The notes below the pieces were generated by a model, which ran no database searches, had not been told where the DNA came from, and was given only the letters and a program-made list of their open reading frames with translations. The position numbers were made by a program, and so were the translations under genes. Below are positions 45,815 through 55,068 of a stretch of 64,000 nt of DNA, piece after piece; the stretch's first letter is position 1; each line of letters opens with the position of its first letter. The DNA comes from Desulfovibrio sp. (GTDB lineage Bacteria > Desulfobacterota > Desulfovibrionia > Desulfovibrionales > Desulfovibrionaceae), in NCBI GenBank assembly GCA_022839785.1, contig JALHJW010000013.1, forward strand, positions 1 through 64,000, given 5' to 3'.

Positions 45815-48800
45815 ATGCCCCACAAAGGTCCCCATATCTCCATTCCCATAGAGCGCCTGGTGCCCCGCGTGCTGGGCGTACGCGCCCCCGAGTTCTCGGC
45901 CTGGCCCGAGGGCGTGCGCCAGGCCGCGGCCGAGCTGGCCGCCGAGATGTTCCTGGTGCGCTACAACCCCTACATCGACCCCGAGCTGGTGCGCGCCTCC
46001 GTGGCCGCCGGGCTGGAGCAGGCCCGGCCCTCGCTCGGCGAGCACTACGAGACCGTGCGCGCCGCCATGGAGGCCTTCTGGCGCGGCTTCGACGCGGACG
46101 CGGCCTTCAAGGCCGAGGTCCTGCGCCGCCTGGGCGAGGTCCTGCCCGCCGAGGCCATCGACCAGAACCCCGGCAGCCTGATCCAGACCTCCACCGACGC
46201 CACGGACCTGCGCATGGAGCTGCCCATGCTCATGCTCGCGCCGGAGACCGTGCCCCACATCCAGGCCGTGGTCCGCCTGGCGGGAGAACTGGGTTTTTCC
46301 ATCATCCCGCGCGGCGGCGGCACCGGCCTCACCGGCGGCGCCATCCCGGCCATGCCGCGCACGGTCATCCTCTCGCTCTCCAAGCTCAAGCGCATCGCGG
46401 ACATCGACGAGCAGGCCATGACACTCACCGCCGAGGCGGGCGTGATCACGGCCGCCGCCATCAAGGCCGCGGACGAGCGCGGCCTGCTCTTCACCGTGGA
46501 CCCGGCCTCCAAGGCGGGCTCCAGCATCGGCGGCAACATCTCCGAGAACTCGGGCGGCCCGTTCTGCTTCGAGTACGGCGTGACCCTGGACAACATCCTC
46601 TCCTACAAGATGGTCATGCCCGACGGCGAACTCGTGGAGGTGCGCCGTCTCGGCCACCCGCGCCACAAGATTCTGGCCTGCGAGGACGCCGTCTTCGAGG
46701 TGCGCGGCGAGGACGGCGCGCTCAAGGAGACCCTGCACCTGGCCTGCGCCGACATCCGGGGCGAGGGGCTGGGCAAGGACGTCTCCAACAAGTGCCTGGG
46801 CGGCCTGCCCGGCGTGCAGAAGGAGGGCGTGGACGGCGTCATCGTGGAGGGCACCTTCGTCCTGCACAAGAAGCCCTCGCTCTCGCGCACCCTGTGCCTG
46901 GAATTCTTCGGCCGCAGCATGCACACGGCCATGGAGGTCATCAAGGAGATCATCGCCCTGCGCGACCGCATCCGCCAGCAGGGCGACCTGGTGAAGATCT
47001 CGGCCCTGGAGGAGTTCGGCCCCAAGTACGTGCAGGCCATCGCCTACGAGAAGAAGTCCACGCAGTACGAGGGCGAGCCCATCTCCGTGCTCCTGGTGCA
47101 GCTCGACTCCGACGACCCGTCCGCCCTGGAGCAGGCCGCGCAGGCCGTGGTGGACATCGCCGCGCGCCGCGAGAACGTGGACGTCTTCGCCGCCAGGGAC
47201 GAGCGCGAGGCCGAGCACTTCTGGGAGGACCGCCACAAGCTCTCGGCCATCGCCAAGCGCACCTCGGGCTTCAAGATCAACGAGGACATCGTCATCCCCA
47301 CGGACGTCATCCCCGAGTTCTCCGACTTCCTGGAGGGGCTGAACCTGCACTACATGGCCGTGGCCTACCGCTCGGCCCTGCGGCAGGTCACGGACCTCGG
47401 CCCGGTGGACCCCGCCGACCCCTTCATCGAGGGCGAGTTCGCCTTCATCAAGGACGTGCTGCGCGGCGCGGTCAAGGCCTCGGAGCTTTCCGACCAGGAG
47501 CTGGAGGTCCAGGCCACCTACTTCTTCCACGACCTGCGCAGCCGCTATCCGGCCGAGCGCGAGGCGCTGGAGCGCATCCAGGCCGGGATGCTGGCCACGC
47601 GCGTGGTCATCGCCAACCACATGCACGCGGGAGACGGCAACTGCCACGTCAACTTCCCGGTGAACTCCAACGACCCGGTCATGCTCGGCCTGGTGCACGA
47701 GGCCGTGGACAAGGTCTTCGCCAAGGTCACGCAGCTCGGCGGCGCGGTCTCGGGCGAGCACGGCATCGGCATCACCAAGATCGGCCATCTGCCCGAGCGC
47801 CGCATCGAGGAGCTGCGGGCGTACAAGAGGCGGGTCGATCCGAAGGGCATCATCAATCCCGGCAAGCTCACCAGCCGCGAGCTGACTGTGGAGCCGTACA
47901 CCTTCTCCTTCAACCGGCTGATCCAGGACCTCGCCATCACCGCCCTGCCGGACAAGGAGCGGCTCATCCGCCTGCTCTCGGACGTGCAGACCTGCACCCG
48001 CTGCGGCAAGTGCAAGCAGGTCTGCCCCATGTACCACCCGCGCGCGGGCTTCATGTTCCACCCGCGCAACAAGAACATCGCCCTAGGCGCGCTCATCGAG
48101 GCCATCCACTACTCCCTGCTGCATTCCGGCAGGCCGGACAAGCGGCTCATGGCCGAGATGCGCCGGATCATGGAGCACTGCACGGCCTGCGGCCGCTGCA
48201 TGGGCGTCTGCCCGGTGAAAATCGACTCCTCCAGCGTGGCCCTGCACATGCGCGCCTTCCTGGAGGACAAGCGGGCGGGCGGCCATCCGCTCAAGAGCCG
48301 CGTGCTGCACTTCCTGGCCCAGGACCCGGAGAAGCGCGTGCCCGCCGCGGCCAAGGCCGTGGCCCTGGCGCAGCGGATCAACAACCTCGGCCTGGGGCTG
48401 ATCCCCGAGGCCTGGCGCGGCCGCTTCGAGAGCCCGCTGCTGCGCGGCCCCGGCCCCGTGCCGGGCGCGGCCTCCCTGGCCGAGGCCGTGCGGCCGGACC
48501 AGGCCTTCATCCTGGCCCCGGCCGAGATCGAGGACGCGCGCGACGTGCCCGAGACGGCCTTCTACTTCCCGGGCTGCGGCGCGGGGCTCTTCTCGCGCGA
48601 CATCGGGCTCGCGGTCATCTTCCTCCTGCTGCGCCAGGGCGTCTCCGTGATCCTGCCGGACCGCCACCTGTGCTGCGGCTACCCCCTCCTGGCCCAGGGC
48701 ATGGAGGAGGCCTACGCCAACAACTTCGGCAACAACATCGCCAAGCTGCGCATGGTCCTGGACAAGGCCGGGCGCAAGGGCTTCAAGCCGAGCCTGGTGC

Positions 48801-49405
48801 TGACCTCCTGCGGCACCTGCCGCGAATCGCTGCACCGCCACGGCATCGAGGCCACCTTCGGCCCCAAGGCCAGGCACCTCGACGCCCTGCAGTACCTCGC
48901 GGGCAGGTTCGCGCCCGGCGGCCACCCGGCCCCGGCCGAGATCATCTACCACGCGGCCTGCCATTCCGAATGGACCGGCCAGAACCCGGCCAAGGCCCCG
49001 GAGGCCTACCGCAAGGCCCTGGCCGCGCTGACCGGCTCGCGCGTGACCCTTTCCCCGGGCTGCTGCGGCGAGTCGGGCCTAGGCGCGCTGACCAGCCCGC
49101 GCATCTACAACCGCATCCGCGACCGCAAGAAGGAGCAGCTCGCCCAGGACTTCGCCAAGGTCCGGGGGAGCGACGAGGCCGCCGCGCCCGTGGTGGTCGG
49201 CTGCCCCTCCTGCCAGATCGGCGTGAAGCGCTGCGTCATCGAGATGGGGCTGACCGGGCAGGGCCGCGAGGTGCTGCACGCGGTCGAACTGCTGGCGCGC
49301 ATGGCGGGCGGCCCGGGCTGGCGCGACGAACTGCTGCGGGCGCTCGCCGCCGCGCCGGGCCACGACGGCCTGCGCCTCGTGCCCGGGCTGACGGTGCAGA
49401 CGTAA
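45815..49405 (+). CDS. FAD-linked oxidase with Fe-S and CCG domains (D-lactate/glycolate dehydrogenase-like)
   Basis: 1196 residues. FAD-binding PCMH domain about 150-340 (IIPRGGGTGLTGGAIPAM), FAD-oxidase C-terminal domain to about 690 (HMHAGDGNCHVNFPV, SGEHGIGITK), two [4Fe-4S] motifs (CTRCGKCKQVCP near 727, CTACGRCMGVCP near 788), and two CCG domains (FPGCGAG near 918, HLCCGYPL, LTSCGTCRESL, then PGCCGESG). It combines GlcD- and GlcF-type parts in one polypeptide, a form common in Desulfovibrio for 2-hydroxy acid oxidation. Electron acceptor unknown. No membrane segments. Confidence 0.9.
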   Translation: MPHKGPHISIPIERLVPRVLGVRAPEFSAWPEGVRQAAAELAAEMFLVRYNPYIDPELVRASVAAGLEQARPSLGEHYETVRAAMEAFWRGFDADAAFKAEVLRRLGEVLPAEAIDQNPGSLIQTSTDATDLRMELPMLMLAPETVPHIQAVVRLAGELGFSIIPRGGGTGLTGGAIPAMPRTVILSLSKLKRIADIDEQAMTLTAEAGVITAAAIKAADERGLLFTVDPASKAGSSIGGNISENSGGPFCFEYGVTLDNILSYKMVMPDGELVEVRRLGHPRHKILACEDAVFEVRGEDGALKETLHLACADIRGEGLGKDVSNKCLGGLPGVQKEGVDGVIVEGTFVLHKKPSLSRTLCLEFFGRSMHTAMEVIKEIIALRDRIRQQGDLVKISALEEFGPKYVQAIAYEKKSTQYEGEPISVLLVQLDSDDPSALEQAAQAVVDIAARRENVDVFAARDEREAEHFWEDRHKLSAIAKRTSGFKINEDIVIPTDVIPEFSDFLEGLNLHYMAVAYRSALRQVTDLGPVDPADPFIEGEFAFIKDVLRGAVKASELSDQELEVQATYFFHDLRSRYPAEREALERIQAGMLATRVVIANHMHAGDGNCHVNFPVNSNDPVMLGLVHEAVDKVFAKVTQLGGAVSGEHGIGITKIGHLPERRIEELRAYKRRVDPKGIINPGKLTSRELTVEPYTFSFNRLIQDLAITALPDKERLIRLLSDVQTCTRCGKCKQVCPMYHPRAGFMFHPRNKNIALGALIEAIHYSLLHSGRPDKRLMAEMRRIMEHCTACGRCMGVCPVKIDSSSVALHMRAFLEDKRAGGHPLKSRVLHFLAQDPEKRVPAAAKAVALAQRINNLGLGLIPEAWRGRFESPLLRGPGPVPGAASLAEAVRPDQAFILAPAEIEDARDVPETAFYFPGCGAGLFSRDIGLAVIFLLLRQGVSVILPDRHLCCGYPLLAQGMEEAYANNFGNNIAKLRMVLDKAGRKGFKPSLVLTSCGTCRESLHRHGIEATFGPKARHLDALQYLAGRFAPGGHPAPAEIIYHAACHSEWTGQNPAKAPEAYRKALAALTGSRVTLSPGCCGESGLGALTSPRIYNRIRDRKKEQLAQDFAKVRGSDEAAAPVVVGCPSCQIGVKRCVIEMGLTGQGREVLHAVELLARMAGGPGWRDELLRALAAAPGHDGLRLVPGLTVQT

Positions 49406-49409
49406 GCCC

Positions 49410-49877
49410 ATGCGCGTCCTGGCCATCGACTTCGGCACGAAAAAGCTCGGACTGGCGCTCTCGGACCCCGAGGGCCGCTTCGCCCTGCCGCGCGGCGTCA
49501 TGCCTCGCGAGGGCGAGGCCGAACAGATGTACGCCGGACTCGCCCGCCTGGCGGCCGAGGAGCGCGTGGGCGCGCTGGTCGTGGGCCTGCCGCTGGGGCT
49601 CGACGGCGCGGAGACCGCAACCACGCGGCAGGCGCGCAATTTCGGCAACCGTCTGGCCGCGCGCCTCGCCCTGCCCGTGCACTTCGTAGACGAGCGCCTC
49701 TCCTCGGCCGAGGCGAAAAGCCGTCTGGCCGAGACCGGCACGCGCGGCAAAAAGGCCAAGGCGCGCCTGGACGCCGAGGCCGCGGCCCTGATCCTGGAAA
49801 GCTTTCTGGCCGCGCGGCGCGCCGCCGCGCCCGCCGCTCCAGTCGGCGACGGACCGGACGGGGAGGACGCGCCGTGA
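49410..49877 (+). CDS. ruvX: Holliday junction resolvase-like RuvX/YqgF
   Basis: 155 residues, RNase H fold. LAIDFGTKKLGLALSD with the first acidic residue, VVGLPLG, and VDERLSSAEA match YqgF. Implicated in 16S rRNA 5' end processing or junction resolution. Starts 5 bp after the oxidoreductase and overlaps mltG. Confidence 0.92.
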   Translation: MRVLAIDFGTKKLGLALSDPEGRFALPRGVMPREGEAEQMYAGLARLAAEERVGALVVGLPLGLDGAETATTRQARNFGNRLAARLALPVHFVDERLSSAEAKSRLAETGTRGKKAKARLDAEAAALILESFLAARRAAAPAAPVGDGPDGEDAP

Positions 49878-51133
49878 GGCGGCTGCGCCCACCCCTTGCG
49901 CGCATCCGGCGCGAGGCGGACGCAGCCCGGCGCCTGGGCCTGCCCAGGCCCAGGCCGCGCCGTCTGCGCCTGCTCCGCGCGCGTCCCCCGGCCGTCGCCG
50001 GGGCGAACGCCGGAGCGGACGCCGGAACGGCCGAGGCCGCGCCCCGGACCCTGGCCGAACAGTCCATCGCCGCGCAGTCGCGGCTCCTCACCCCGGTCAG
50101 CCCGGCGCGGGACGCAAAACGCCGCTCCCTGCGCCGCCTCGCCCTCCGGGCCGGGCTGCTCCTGCTGCTCTGTCTGGCGGGCCTGGGAGCCCTGGCCGCG
50201 CACATGCTCCTGCGCGTGGGCGGCGAACCGCGCCAGACCCCGGTCTTCGTCGCGCCCGGCGCGACCTTCGCCCAGGTGGCCCAGGACCTGGAGCGACAGG
50301 GCCTGATCCACGACGCGGACACGTTCCTGCTGCTGGCGCGTCTCACCGAGTCCGGCGGCAGGCTGCGCGCGGGCGAATTCCTGGTGGACGCCTCGTGGCG
50401 GCCCATGCGCGTGCTGGAGCAGCTCACGCGCGGCCAGCCCGTCCTGCACCGCCTGCAGGTGCGCGAGGGCCTGGCCTGGTGGGAGGCCGGACGCCTCGTG
50501 GAGCAGGCGGGCCTGGGCTCCTACGCCTCCTTCGAGCGCGCCGTGCGCGACCCGGCCCTTCTGGCCCGTCACGGCATCCCCTTCGACACGGCCGAGGGTT
50601 TCCTCTTCCCCGAGACCTACCTCCTGCCGCGCAACCCCGAGAACGACGCGCGGCCCGTGGTCGAGCACATGCTGCGCGAATTCCGGAAGGCCGCGCGCGA
50701 GGTCTGGCCCGAGGGCCTGCCGGAGGGCGGAGAGCTGGCCCGTCTGGTGATCCTGGCCTCCATCGTGGAGAAGGAGACCGGCCAGGAGAACGAGCGCGCC
50801 CGGGTGGCCGGGGTCTACGCCAACCGCCTGCGCATCGGCATGCCCATGCAGGCCGACCCCACGGTGATCTACGGCATCGGCCCGGACTTCGACGGCAACC
50901 TGCGCCGCCCGGACCTGGAGAACGCGAGGAACCCCTACAACACCTACCGCCACCCCGGCCTGCCGCCCGGCCCCATCTGCTCGCCCGGCAAGGCCGCGCT
51001 GCAGGCCGCGGCGCAGCCGGAACACCACGCCTATCTCTACTTCGTCGCGCGCAAGGACGGCTCCCACGAGTTCTCCACCAACCTCGACGACCACAACGCC
51101 GCCGTGCGCAGGTTCCAGCTCCGCAAGCGCTAG
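49874..51133 (+). CDS. mltG: Endolytic murein transglycosylase MltG
   Basis: 419 residues with a GTG start overlapping the ruvX stop (GTGA). Proline-rich cytosolic N-terminus, TM about 98-118, and a YceG catalytic domain with Glu in SIVEKETGQ, the segment MQADPTVIYG and YNTYRHPGLPPGPI. Cuts nascent glycan strands at the membrane. The ruvX-mltG pairing is conserved in many bacteria. Confidence 0.92.
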   Translation: MRRLRPPLARIRREADAARRLGLPRPRPRRLRLLRARPPAVAGANAGADAGTAEAAPRTLAEQSIAAQSRLLTPVSPARDAKRRSLRRLALRAGLLLLLCLAGLGALAAHMLLRVGGEPRQTPVFVAPGATFAQVAQDLERQGLIHDADTFLLLARLTESGGRLRAGEFLVDASWRPMRVLEQLTRGQPVLHRLQVREGLAWWEAGRLVEQAGLGSYASFERAVRDPALLARHGIPFDTAEGFLFPETYLLPRNPENDARPVVEHMLREFRKAAREVWPEGLPEGGELARLVILASIVEKETGQENERARVAGVYANRLRIGMPMQADPTVIYGIGPDFDGNLRRPDLENARNPYNTYRHPGLPPGPICSPGKAALQAAAQPEHHAYLYFVARKDGSHEFSTNLDDHNAAVRRFQLRKR

Positions 51134-51218
51134 CCGTCCGCCCAAATCCCCGGCGCGGCCGCGCCGCCCTCCGGGAACCCGTTGCGCCGGGCAATGAACG
51201 CTGCTACGCGTTCCCTTC

Positions 51219-54029
51219 ATGACCTCGCCCGCCCGCGTCCCGCTGCTCGCGACAGTCCTGCTCTGCCTGCTGTGCGGCGCGCCCCCCTGCAGCGCGGGCG
51301 ACACGCAGGCCGAGTACGACCACGCCGTCGCCCAGGCCCGGGCCCATGCCCAGAACCCCACGGGTTACACGGCCACGGACCTCAAGGTGATCACGGGACC
51401 GGCCTCGGGCGACGGCAACACCTATGTGGGCGGAAAGGTCCTGGTGCGCACCTTCACCAAGGAGAGCTACTACCGCACGGCCAACCCGGGAAAGACGCTG
51501 ACCTCCTACGGCTCGCCCGCGAGCAGCGCCATGTGGGTGACCACGGGCGACGAACTGAAGGACTTCTGGACGGACAACGGCGTGACCGCCGGCAACGTCC
51601 GCCTCGAAACCGCCCGCGCCCTGGGCATGCCCTCCTCCACCAGCAACGACATCATCCTCGAATTCCTGGTGGACCCCGACGCCGGCCACATCCAGCGCCC
51701 CGCCAAGGACCCCGGCATAGACGCCCAGCCCACCGCCCTGGGCGAGGCCGCCGGGTTCGTACAGCCCGCGGGCATGGACGCCCAGGCCTACGCCGATTTT
51801 CAGGCCTACTACGCCAACTGGAAGGACGCGGCCTACGGCTCGGCGAACTTCCCCTGGACCCAGCTCGGCTACACCTACGTCTGGGGCCGGGGCGACGCCT
51901 TCGCCGACATCCGGGGCCTCTCGGAATTCATCGTGCCCGGCGGCGTCTCCTTCACGGTCCACGCCATCTATTCCCTGCAGTCCTATCTCTACACCGCGGG
52001 CGACGGCTCGGGCGACTTCACCGTCACCGGCGACGCGGACACCATCTGGGCGGGCCGCAACTTCCAGCCCACGGGCAGCAGCGTCAACATCTCCTCGGGC
52101 GCCGTCATCGCCGGCGGCCAGGGCCTGCTCGTCTCCTCGCCCGCCTATACCGTGACCAACGCCGGGATCATCCGCGGCTCCACGGCCGCCAAGTTCGGCA
52201 TCCCGGACACCTCGGACGTGGCCCTGCTCTTCCGGGGCGACGCCAGCGACTTCGGCGGACAGGTCGTCGTGCCCTCGGGCCCCAACACCCTCAGCAACAG
52301 CGGGACCATCCAGAGCCCGGGCACGGCCGTGCGCGCCGACGCCGGGGATACGAACATCACCACCTCGGGCGTCATCGACGGCGGCGCGTACGCGGTGAAG
52401 ACCGGCGCGGGCGCGGACAGCCTGACCGTGACCGGCGGCAGGATCGCGGGCCGCGTGGACCTGGGCGCGGGCGCGGACGTCCTCTCCACCACCGGGGCCT
52501 GCACCCTGGCCCTCCCCATCGACAACGCCGCCCCCGCGCCGCCCCTGCAGGGCATCGAGACCGTCAGCCTCCACGACGCCACCGCCCTGTCCGTGATCTT
52601 TCCCGGCAAGCGTTGCGTGGCCAGCGGCTCCACCTTCGACGTGGTGCAGGCCACGACCCTGACGGCCACGCCCGCCAACCTGCACGTGACCAGCAATCTG
52701 CCCATGTACCGTCTGAGCGCCTCGGCCGCGGGCGGCGTGCTGCGGGTCACGGCCGTGCGCGAGGCCGCCTACTACGGCGTCTCGGCCGCCACCCCCTCCC
52801 TGGGCGGCGCGCTGGACAGCCTCGCGGCCTCGGGCAACGCGGCCATGGACCCGCTCATCGCGGCCCTGGACGCCTCGGACGACCCCGGCGGCAACGCCTC
52901 CCAACTCGCGCCCGGCAACCGGAGCGGCGTCCCGGCCGTGGCCGCGGGCGGCGGTTCGGCCTTCTCCTCGGCCTTTTCAGGCCGCATGCAGGGGCTGCGC
53001 GCGGGGCTCGGCGGCGGGGGCGCGCCCGGCGGAGGCCTGGCCCCGGCGGGCTTCGCGGCGCACGGCGTGGACGCCGCCGGGCTGCTGGCGCTGGCCGGCG
53101 CGTGGCGGGACAGCACGCCCCAGCTCCCGGCCTGGCAGGCCTCGCTGCCGGGCGTGCGCAGCGCCGCCGGTCCGGCCGTTGACTCCCCCTGGGAAGTCTT
53201 CGCCGACCTCTTCGCCCACAGCGGCGTCTCCTCGGCCCAGGGCGGCGTTCCCGGCTACGAGAGCCACGGCGCGGGCCTGATGGCGGGCCTGGGCTACAGG
53301 ATATGGCGCAACTCCCACGCCGGGCTCGTGGGCGGCCACATCCGCTCGGACGCCTCGTACAACGCCTCGGCGGGCGAGACCTCGGCCGGGGACAGCCGGG
53401 ACCGCGTCTGGCGCGTCGGCCCCTACCTCTCCCTGGACCTCGCCCCCTGGAGCCTGGACGCCATGCTGACCTTCGGCCGCCACGAGGTGCGCGGCGACCG
53501 CCACATCCCCTTCCTCGGCCGCACGGCCTCGGCCGAGTACGGGATGCACGACCTTCTGGCCTACCTCGGGGCGTCCCGCGCCTTCGACCTCGGCGGCGGC
53601 TTCGCCGCCGCGCCCTTTGCCGAGGCGCAGTATTTCCGCCTGCGCAGCGAGGCCTACGAGGAAACCGGGGCGGGCGACGCCGACCTTTCCGTGGCGGCCC
53701 GCACCGGCGACTCGCTGGCCGCCGTGCTCGGCCTGCGCCTGGGCCGGGACATCGACCTCGGGCCGCGCACCCTGCGGCCCGAGATCTGGGGCGGCTGGCG
53801 GCACGAATACCTCGCCCCGGACGGAAGCGTGGACGCGGCCTTCGCCGCCGCCCCCTCCCAGACCTTTTCCGGCGAAACCGCGGGCACGGACCGGGATCAG
53901 GCGCGCCTGGGCGCGGGGCTCTCCGTGCTCGGCCGGGAGGGCGGCTCCGCCTCCCTGCGGCTGGACGGGACCTTCGGCCGCCTGACCTCGGACATCGCCC
54001 TGACCCTGGGGCTGCGGCAGGCGTTCTAG
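51219..54029 (+). CDS. Autotransporter outer-membrane protein
   Basis: 936 residues. Signal peptide (cut after about 26, CSA), a passenger with an unrecognised globular part (about 27-250) then beta-helix-like repeats (TVTNAGIIRG, NTLSNSGTIQSPG, TNITTSGVIDGG), a Gly-rich linker, and a C-terminal autotransporter beta-barrel from about 657 (PWEVFADLFAHSG) ending in Phe, the usual terminal residue. The passenger is presumably surface-displayed. Function of the N-terminal part is not known. Confidence 0.88.
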   Translation: MTSPARVPLLATVLLCLLCGAPPCSAGDTQAEYDHAVAQARAHAQNPTGYTATDLKVITGPASGDGNTYVGGKVLVRTFTKESYYRTANPGKTLTSYGSPASSAMWVTTGDELKDFWTDNGVTAGNVRLETARALGMPSSTSNDIILEFLVDPDAGHIQRPAKDPGIDAQPTALGEAAGFVQPAGMDAQAYADFQAYYANWKDAAYGSANFPWTQLGYTYVWGRGDAFADIRGLSEFIVPGGVSFTVHAIYSLQSYLYTAGDGSGDFTVTGDADTIWAGRNFQPTGSSVNISSGAVIAGGQGLLVSSPAYTVTNAGIIRGSTAAKFGIPDTSDVALLFRGDASDFGGQVVVPSGPNTLSNSGTIQSPGTAVRADAGDTNITTSGVIDGGAYAVKTGAGADSLTVTGGRIAGRVDLGAGADVLSTTGACTLALPIDNAAPAPPLQGIETVSLHDATALSVIFPGKRCVASGSTFDVVQATTLTATPANLHVTSNLPMYRLSASAAGGVLRVTAVREAAYYGVSAATPSLGGALDSLAASGNAAMDPLIAALDASDDPGGNASQLAPGNRSGVPAVAAGGGSAFSSAFSGRMQGLRAGLGGGGAPGGGLAPAGFAAHGVDAAGLLALAGAWRDSTPQLPAWQASLPGVRSAAGPAVDSPWEVFADLFAHSGVSSAQGGVPGYESHGAGLMAGLGYRIWRNSHAGLVGGHIRSDASYNASAGETSAGDSRDRVWRVGPYLSLDLAPWSLDAMLTFGRHEVRGDRHIPFLGRTASAEYGMHDLLAYLGASRAFDLGGGFAAAPFAEAQYFRLRSEAYEETGAGDADLSVAARTGDSLAAVLGLRLGRDIDLGPRTLRPEIWGGWRHEYLAPDGSVDAAFAAAPSQTFSGETAGTDRDQARLGAGLSVLGREGGSASLRLDGTFGRLTSDIALTLGLRQAF

Positions 54030-54099
54030 CCCACGCCGCCTTCCCTCCCCGGCCCGAAGCTGCTAGAACCGCACTGCGCATTCAATCAGGAGGTTTCGC

Positions 54100-54987
54100 A
54101 TGTCTGCACTTCGCGTCGGTTGGATAGGGGTCGGGGTCATGGGCCGTTCCATGTGCGGTCATCTGCTTGCCGCGGGCTATCCCGTGCGGGTCTACAACCG
54201 CACCAGGGACAAGTGCGCCGCGCTGGCGGACAAGGGCGCGACGGTCTGCGCCTCCCCGGCCGAGGTCGCGCAGGGCAGCGACGTCATCTTCTCCATCGTG
54301 GGCTTCCCCAGGGACGTGGAAAACGTGCTCCTGGGGCCGGACGGCGTGGTGCCAAACGCCGCGCCCGGCTCCGTGGTCGTGGACATGACCACCTCCGAGC
54401 CCGCGCTGGCCAAACGCATCTTCGACGAGGCCCGGGCGCGCGGCCTGGAAGCCCTGGACGCGCCGGTCTCCGGCGGCGACCTGGGGGCGCGCGAGGCCGC
54501 CCTGGCGATCATGGTCGGCGGCGAGGCCCCGGTCTTCTCGCGCGTGCTGCCCCTTTTCGAGAAGATGGGGAGGAACGTGCGCCTCATGGGCGGCCCGGGC
54601 GCGGGCCAGCACACCAAGATGTGCAACCAGATCCTCATCGCCGGGACCATGATCGGCGTGGTCGAGTCCCTGCTCTACGCGCAGCGCGCGGGCATGGACC
54701 TGAACGCCGTCATCGACGTCATCGGCAGCGGCGCGGCCTCCTCCTGGTCCATCAACAACCTGGGCCGCCGCATCGCCGGGGGCGACTTCAACCCCGGCTT
54801 CTTCATCAAGCACTTCGTCAAGGACATGGGCATCGCCCTGGCCGAGGCCCAGGCCATGAACCTCTCCCTGCCCGGCCTCGCCCTGGTCCGCCAGTTCTAC
54901 GTCGCGGCCATGGCCCAGGGCCTGGAGAACCTGGGCACCCAGGGGCTGTACAAAGCCCTGGCCCAGATGAACGGCATCGCGCTCTAG
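54100..54987 (+). CDS. Beta-hydroxyacid dehydrogenase (3-hydroxyisobutyrate/tartronate semialdehyde reductase family)
   Basis: 295 residues. Rossmann motif GWIGVGVMGRSM, substrate loop DAPVSGGDLGA, and catalytic Lys region GAGQHTKMCNQ followed by INNLGRR. NAD(P)-dependent reduction or oxidation of a beta-hydroxyacid. The exact substrate cannot be set by sequence. AGGAGG precedes the ATG. Confidence 0.88.
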   Translation: MSALRVGWIGVGVMGRSMCGHLLAAGYPVRVYNRTRDKCAALADKGATVCASPAEVAQGSDVIFSIVGFPRDVENVLLGPDGVVPNAAPGSVVVDMTTSEPALAKRIFDEARARGLEALDAPVSGGDLGAREAALAIMVGGEAPVFSRVLPLFEKMGRNVRLMGGPGAGQHTKMCNQILIAGTMIGVVESLLYAQRAGMDLNAVIDVIGSGAASSWSINNLGRRIAGGDFNPGFFIKHFVKDMGIALAEAQAMNLSLPGLALVRQFYVAAMAQGLENLGTQGLYKALAQMNGIAL

Positions 54988-55068
54988 AACCCTCCCGCGC
55001 CGCGGCCGGAACGCACCGGCCGCGGCGCTCCCCTTTCGCTTCCGGCCACTCTCGGCTACACCCCTGCC

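Noticed and set aside
45442..49689. A 1415-residue open frame opposite or out of phase with the FAD/Fe-S oxidoreductase
   Set aside because: The FAD/Fe-S protein in the other frame has full family motifs; this frame has none.
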